Source of the DNA: Alcaligenes sp. SDU_A2
Lineage (GTDB): Bacteria > Pseudomonadota > Gammaproteobacteria > Burkholderiales > Burkholderiaceae_B
DNA length: 64,000 nucleotides
Assembly: GCF_038237375.1 (NCBI RefSeq)
Contig: NZ_CP151273.1
Location: forward strand, 1,860,001-1,924,000
Direction of reading: 5' to 3'
The notes beneath the pieces were generated by a model. It was not told where the DNA came from. It made no database searches and saw nothing but the letters and a program-made list of their open reading frames with translations. Made by a program: the position numbers and the translations under genes. Shown one piece after another: positions 60,354-64,000 of the stretch; the first letter of the stretch is position 1; each line of letters begins with the position of its first letter.

Positions 60354-61799
60354 TTAGTTTTTATCCAGCACGCGTGTGGACCGGGCCAGCGAACCCAGAT
60401 CGAAATGGGGCAGGCGACGACGCAGCGGCATGACCAGCACCGTCACCACGACGGGTACAACGGCGGCCAGCAGGAATGATTCCAGCAGATAATCCAGTGG
60501 GCCGTCAGGGCGCGGGAAAATAGCCAGTCCGGCAATCAGACCAGCCACGGTGCTGAGCGTGGCCGTAAAGCCATCATAGCGGCGGCTGTACAGACCGAAG
60601 AATACTGGAAACGCGGCTGCCGAGCACAGCAGATCGGCCAGCAGGAACAGGTACAGCACGCTGTAGCCTTGCGAGGAGGCGATCAGCACCGGGATGGCGC
60701 ACAGCCAGACCAGCCAGCGGGCCAGACGCATCATCTGGGCGGAATTGCGTTGCGGCATAAGCCGGCCCAGATCCACGGCGACCATGCTGGAGACGGCACT
60801 GATGACGGTGTCCGCGCTGCTCATGACCAGGGACAGGCCCAACGGGATCAGCAAGACCAGGAACCAAACCGGCACCTGTGGCAGGATCACATTGAACAGA
60901 GCCACGGAGCTATCGCCCTGGCCGCCCAGGCCGACAAAGGCCAGACCGAACAGGCCCATCAGGAATATAAAGGGAGCCACGAACAAGCCGCCCAGCAGAA
61001 AGCCGTTGCGCATGGCTTTGTCGCTTTGGGCCGCGTAGATGCGCTGCCAGTTGCCTTGATGAAACAGGCCGGTCAGCAAGATGGCCACAAAAAAAGTGAT
61101 GCCGGCCTTGATGCCGACCGGATCGCCCAGATCGATCAGGCGCGGTGCCTGCAATTGAACGGTGTCCAGCATGTGTGCCGGGCCGCCGACGGCCTGCCAG
61201 CCGAACCAGACGATCAGGCCTAGCATCGGTATGATGACCAGCATCTGTACCTTGTCGGTAAAGATGGAGGCGCGCAGGCCGCCATACGAGGTGTAGATCA
61301 GGGTCGCCAGCAGCACCACACTGGCAGTCACCCAAAGCGGAATGGGGGCGATCAGGGTGATCATCTTGGCCATGGCGGTGATCTCTGCTGTCATGGCGAT
61401 GAACATATAGAACAGGATGATCAGCAGGGTCAAGGCATACATGGGCCGGCCATAACGGGCAATGACAAATTCGCTCAGGCTGTGGCCGCGCGGCAGCAGC
61501 TCGCGCATGCGTTTGCCCAGTGGAATCATGGCCAGACGGGGCGACATAGAGCCCAGCGCGTAGCCGATGACAGCCGACAGGCCGCCCCAGGTAGCGGCCT
61601 GGGCAGGGGAAAACAGAATCCATGCGCCCAGCGACGAGGCCAGCAGAGTCAGGATGGTGGCTGTTGCGCTTTGGCTATTACGCGCTACGACAAAGTCTTC
61701 CAGGGAACTGTTCTGGCGGCGTGCATACAGCACGCCGGCCACGGCGAACACGGTTGAAAAAGCAATCAGCCACAGCAGCGTGGCGGTCTGGTCCAGCAT
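60354..61799 (-). CDS. Sodium:solute symporter, TPP-riboswitch controlled (probable thiamine or precursor uptake)
   Basis: The 481-residue membrane protein has about 13 helices and SSS-family landmarks: SSLEDFVVARNSQSATATIL, LASSLGAWILFSPAQAATWG, YTSYGGLRASIFTDKVQML, NWQRIYAAQSDKAMRNGFLL and LSLVMSSADTVISAVSSM. A minus-strand TPP aptamer stands in its leader, so its synthesis should fall when thiamine pyrophosphate is plentiful. The substrate is therefore likely to be thiamine or a precursor such as hydroxymethylpyrimidine. Predicted ThiV-type symporters are precedents in the same superfamily. The precise substrate cannot be told. Confidence 0.88.
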   Translation of the reverse strand: MLDQTATLLWLIAFSTVFAVAGVLYARRQNSSLEDFVVARNSQSATATILTLLASSLGAWILFSPAQAATWGGLSAVIGYALGSMSPRLAMIPLGKRMRELLPRGHSLSEFVIARYGRPMYALTLLIILFYMFIAMTAEITAMAKMITLIAPIPLWVTASVVLLATLIYTSYGGLRASIFTDKVQMLVIIPMLGLIVWFGWQAVGGPAHMLDTVQLQAPRLIDLGDPVGIKAGITFFVAILLTGLFHQGNWQRIYAAQSDKAMRNGFLLGGLFVAPFIFLMGLFGLAFVGLGGQGDSSVALFNVILPQVPVWFLVLLIPLGLSLVMSSADTVISAVSSMVAVDLGRLMPQRNSAQMMRLARWLVWLCAIPVLIASSQGYSVLYLFLLADLLCSAAAFPVFFGLYSRRYDGFTATLSTVAGLIAGLAIFPRPDGPLDYLLESFLLAAVVPVVVTVLVMPLRRRLPHFDLGSLARSTRVLDKN

Positions 61800-61807
61800 G
61801 GTTTCTC

Positions 61808-61855
61808 CCCAAGCCTGCGGGCGCAGGCATAATCCGCCGTCTATGCCTTCTTGGG
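61808..61855 (-). promoter_or_regulatory. Possible translation-control stem in the symporter leader
   Basis: Between the aptamer and the symporter start, CCCAAG and CTTGGG arms (61850-61855 and 61808-61813) can pair across a nested GCCTGC/GCAGGC hairpin. The CTTGGG arm runs into the GGGGAG ribosome site. It is a candidate expression platform that hides the ribosome site. Confidence 0.5.
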
Positions 61856-61943
61856 CTGTGGGCGGACACTATCGAATGGAGGGATTGAAATGGGCTTTGT
61901 TGTGTAGAGCGCTGCCTTGCGCCGTGCAGGCAGAGAGCCGCGT

Positions 61944-62060
61944 TTCCTTCCCTTCGCCGGCATGATCCGGATCAGGTTCTAAGGGTTACCGCATGGCAGC
62001 GGAGTCTCAGCCCGGTGGGCGCGTATTTGTTTATACATAAACCAATAGGCACCCAGGACT
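61944..62060 (-). ncRNA. TPP riboswitch (THI element) for the symporter
   Basis: Read on the minus strand, the aptamer shows GGGTGCC, then GGGCTGAGACTCC, AACCCTTAGAACCTGATC, then CCGGATCATGCCGGCGAAGG, the conserved TPP core. The outer stem is TCCT/AGGA. The arm between GGGTGCC and CTGAGA is longer than in E. coli thiM. Binding of TPP should lower expression of the downstream symporter. Confidence 0.95.
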
Positions 62061-62078
62061 CCCCCAGGAACTGCGCAA

Positions 62079-62107
62079 AGCTTAGGAGAGCGTCGACCGA
62101 AAGTCAA
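62079..62107 (-). promoter_or_regulatory. Promoter driving the minus-strand TPP riboswitch
   Basis: On the minus strand TTGACT and TAAGCT are 17 bases apart. Transcription would begin about 10 bases before the aptamer. Confidence 0.55.
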
Positions 62108-62130
62108 TAAAGACGCTGTCGCAGGTTCTG

Positions 62131-62139
62131 TGATATGGT
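62131..62139 (+). promoter_or_regulatory. Extended -10 promoter driving the plus-strand TPP riboswitch
   Basis: TGATATGGT fits an extended -10 element (TGn before TATGGT). The start would be a few bases before the plus-strand aptamer. No -35 box matches well. Confidence 0.4.
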
Positions 62140-62149
62140 CTGCCCTTGC

Positions 62150-62228
62150 GGCACGGGGTGTCCTTTTTGGCAAGGGCTGAGATAAAACCCGTCGAACCTG
62201 ATCCAGCTCATACTGGCGAAGGGATGTC
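62150..62228 (+). ncRNA. TPP riboswitch (THI element) for the SDR-monooxygenase operon
   Basis: The aptamer contains CACGGGGTGTCC, then GGGCTGAGATAAAACCC, then GAACCTGATCCAGCTCATAC and TGGCGAAGGGA, all the conserved TPP-binding parts, with outer stem GGCA/TGTC. The 60 bases between it and the SDR start hold a GGATGTC/GACATCC pair that may be part of the expression platform. A thiamine riboswitch ahead of an SDR and a flavin monooxygenase is unusual. Confidence 0.96.
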
Positions 62229-62289
62229 CGACATGCCTTTACTGTCCGAACAGGGCCGACATCCTCGCCGAATTTATTTAAGGAATGTC

Positions 62290-63072
62290 ATGTCCCTGGA
62301 AAACGCTTCGGAATTGTCACAACAAGTCGTTCTTGTCACCGGCGGTGCGCGGGGGCTGGGCGCTTGTCTGGTGCGCGCGTTCGCGCGCCAGGGCGCACGA
62401 GTAGTCATCAACTATTTGAACAGCGCGCAAGCCGCCCACGATCTGGCGGCCGAGTTTCCGGATCAGTGCCTGCCTGTGCAGGCAGACGTGACCGACGCGC
62501 AGGCCGTTCGTGCTTTGTTTGCCTTGGCGCAGGATCATTTCAATGCGCCGGTCACCACTGTTGTCAATAACGCCTTGCCGGCGTTCAGTTTCAATGGCGA
62601 TGCGCGTCCGCATGCCGACACCCTGAGCTGGGCCGATCTGAACCAGCAATTGGAAGGGGTGGTGGGCGGAGCTCTGAACACCACGCAAGCGGCCTTGGCC
62701 GGCATGCAGCAGGCTGGTTTTGGTCGCATCATCAATATAGGCACCAATCTGTTCCAGAATCCGGTCGTGCCGTATCACGACTACACGGCGGCCAAGGCGG
62801 CACTGCTGTCCTTGACGCGCACCTTGTCGCAGGATCTGGGACCGCAGCAGATTACGGTCAATATGATCTCGGGCGGGCTGCTGCGCACTACTGATGCGTC
62901 AGCCGCCACCCCGCAGGCGGTATTCGATCTGATCGCCGCCAGCACGCCGCTGCGTCGGGTGACCACCCCCGAGGAGTTCGCGGACGCGGCTCTGTTTTTT
63001 GCCGGGCCGTGGGCGCGTGCCGTGACGGGGCAAAATCTGGTTGTGGACGGCGGATTGGTGAAAAACGGATGA
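62290..63072 (+). CDS. SDR-family oxidoreductase under TPP riboswitch control
   Basis: The 260-residue short-chain dehydrogenase has the nucleotide loop VTGGARGLGACLVRAF, the VVNNALP strand (NNAx), the catalytic set with YHDYTAAKAALLSL (Tyr and Lys) and ISGGLLRTTDASA, and ends AVTGQNLVVDGGLVKNG. It most resembles 3-oxoacyl-ACP reductase-like enzymes; the substrate is unknown. ATG 62290 has AGGA 6 bases upstream. Its stop overlaps the monooxygenase start by 4 bases. The position after a thiamine riboswitch suggests a step in making, salvaging or breaking down thiamine or its relatives. Confidence 0.88.
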   Translation: MSLENASELSQQVVLVTGGARGLGACLVRAFARQGARVVINYLNSAQAAHDLAAEFPDQCLPVQADVTDAQAVRALFALAQDHFNAPVTTVVNNALPAFSFNGDARPHADTLSWADLNQQLEGVVGGALNTTQAALAGMQQAGFGRIINIGTNLFQNPVVPYHDYTAAKAALLSLTRTLSQDLGPQQITVNMISGGLLRTTDASAATPQAVFDLIAASTPLRRVTTPEEFADAALFFAGPWARAVTGQNLVVDGGLVKNG

Positions 63073-64000
63073 GACAGCTGCATTTCAATCTATTTATCAT
63101 GGGCTGCGGTCATCACCGCGCCGCTTGGCGTCATCCCGACTCGCAGGTCGAGCGACTGGGTGATCCCCGCTATTACGAAGAACTGACCCAGATCGCCGAG
63201 CGGGGCAAGCTGGACGCGATCTTCTTTGCCGACGGACAGTCCACGGACAATGTGGCCGATGGTCCACGCTGGTTCCTGGAGCCCTTGACGCTGATGTCCG
63301 CTCTAGCGCGGGCGACCGAGCGCATCGGCCTGATCAGCACGGTTTCCAGTACGTTCTATACGCCGTTTGTCGCGGCGCGCATGTTGTGTTCGCTCGATCA
63401 TGTGTCTCGGGGGCGCATGGGCTGGAATGTGGTTACATCCATGTTCGATGTGGAAGCGCGCAATCACGGTTATGCCGCCATGCCCGATCATGCCTGGCGC
63501 TATGCGCGCGCCGAAGAGTTTGTGGACACGGCCCTGAAACTGTTCGACTCCTGGACCGACGATGCTTTGAGCTTGGATCGTCAGGGCGATTATGCGCGGG
63601 TGGACAAGGTGCGCCCCATTCACCACGAGGGCGAACACTTTCTGGTGGACGGCCCCTTGACCCTGCCGCGTTCGCCGCAAGGGCAGCCTGTGCTGTTTCA
63701 GGCAGGCGCATCCGAGCCGGGTCGTGATTTGGCGGCCCGCAAGGCCGAGGCCATTTACGCGGTAGCTTACGATTTGCCGTCTGCGCAGGCCTACTATCGC
63801 GATATGAAACGCCGCGTGCAGGCGACCGGACGTGGCGTGCCACTGCCCATCATGCCGGGCCTGGTCACGTACGTGGGTTCGACGATGGACGAGGCGCGTC
63901 GCAAGCAGCGGGAACTGGACGAATTGTTGCCGGCGCAAACCTCGTTGCGCCAGTTGGGCACCTTTATCGGCCAGGACTGCATGGATTGGGAGCTGGATGC
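63069..64000 (+). CDS. Luciferase-like FMN-dependent monooxygenase (NtaA/SnaA family), 3' end missing
   Basis: At least 310 residues are present before the window ends, with no stop reached. The frame starts MRQLHFNLFIMGCGHHRAAW, continues with DAIFFADGQSTDNVADGPRW, FLEPLTLMSALARATERIGL, FVAARMLCSLDHVSRGRMGW and NVVTSMFDVEARNHGYAAMP, then PVLFQAGASEPGRDLAARKA and ends LGTFIGQDCMDWELD. This is the bacterial luciferase-like class of two-component FMN monooxygenases related to nitrilotriacetate and sulfur-compound oxygenases. It needs a flavin reductase, which may lie further downstream. It is translationally coupled to the SDR gene and falls under the TPP riboswitch. Confidence 0.88.
   Translation, partial: MRQLHFNLFIMGCGHHRAAWRHPDSQVERLGDPRYYEELTQIAERGKLDAIFFADGQSTDNVADGPRWFLEPLTLMSALARATERIGLISTVSSTFYTPFVAARMLCSLDHVSRGRMGWNVVTSMFDVEARNHGYAAMPDHAWRYARAEEFVDTALKLFDSWTDDALSLDRQGDYARVDKVRPIHHEGEHFLVDGPLTLPRSPQGQPVLFQAGASEPGRDLAARKAEAIYAVAYDLPSAQAYYRDMKRRVQATGRGVPLPIMPGLVTYVGSTMDEARRKQRELDELLPAQTSLRQLGTFIGQDCMDWELD

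Overview
The window comes from a bacterial chromosome, most likely a betaproteobacterium of the order Burkholderiales and probably the family Alcaligenaceae. The support is a Bordetella-type ftrABCD ferrous iron operon, an rpmI-rplT-pheS-pheT-ihfA-merR block, an imuA-imuB-dnaE2 mutagenesis cassette, and the high-GC coding style with many long antisense shadow frames. No rRNA, CRISPR array, insertion sequence or phage gene was recognised. Genus-level placement is inference.

Layout. 1-7467: the 3' part of ptsI, a helical lipoprotein, ubiK, an MFS carrier, chrA, a pentapeptide-repeat protein and comM. 7548-10708: ftrABCD behind a possible Fur-like site. 10725-15850: a strong promoter and leader, then rpmI-rplT, a terminator, pheS-pheT-ihfA and a MerR regulator. 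15918-19822: a DUF455 ferritin-like protein, a single-chain sigma factor/anti-sigma factor fusion on the minus strand, and an orphan kynureninase. 19880-28022: an Atm1-like ABC exporter and the SUF iron-sulfur operon sufR-sufB-C-D-S-U-T, with a perfect palindromic operator lying across its promoter. 28041-38805 (all minus strand): a biofilm matrix island with a LuxR/CsgD-like regulator, a curli operon csgE-F-G-A whose curlin has about 15 repeats, and pgaABCD for poly-N-acetylglucosamine.

39026-46758: tRNA-Pro(GGG) with promoter and terminator, a small thioredoxin-fold protein, a spermidine-synthase-like/SUMF1 gene pair, a KtrAB-type potassium system, an Old Yellow Enzyme, a 28-bp perfect hairpin, a PaaI-type thioesterase and YqeY. 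46812-54187: dnaE2, imuB and imuA behind a perfect LexA box, a DTW-domain tRNA modification enzyme, a small exported protein and an NRDE protein. 54372-60228: a zinc-less MDR oxidoreductase carrying an SDR gene remnant, its divergent LysR regulator, a PBP7-type endopeptidase, a FlhE-like exported protein behind a second perfect LexA box, and motA-motB behind a near-consensus sigma-28 promoter.

60354-64000: two divergent TPP riboswitches about 90 bp apart. One controls a sodium:solute symporter (minus strand). The other controls an SDR oxidoreductase translationally coupled to a luciferase-like flavin monooxygenase that runs off the window (plus strand). This looks like a thiamine-responsive uptake and oxidative salvage or degradation module of unknown chemistry, and it is my main candidate for an undescribed system. 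The other leading candidates are the sigma/anti-sigma fusion and the SOS-controlled FlhE-like gene beside motAB.
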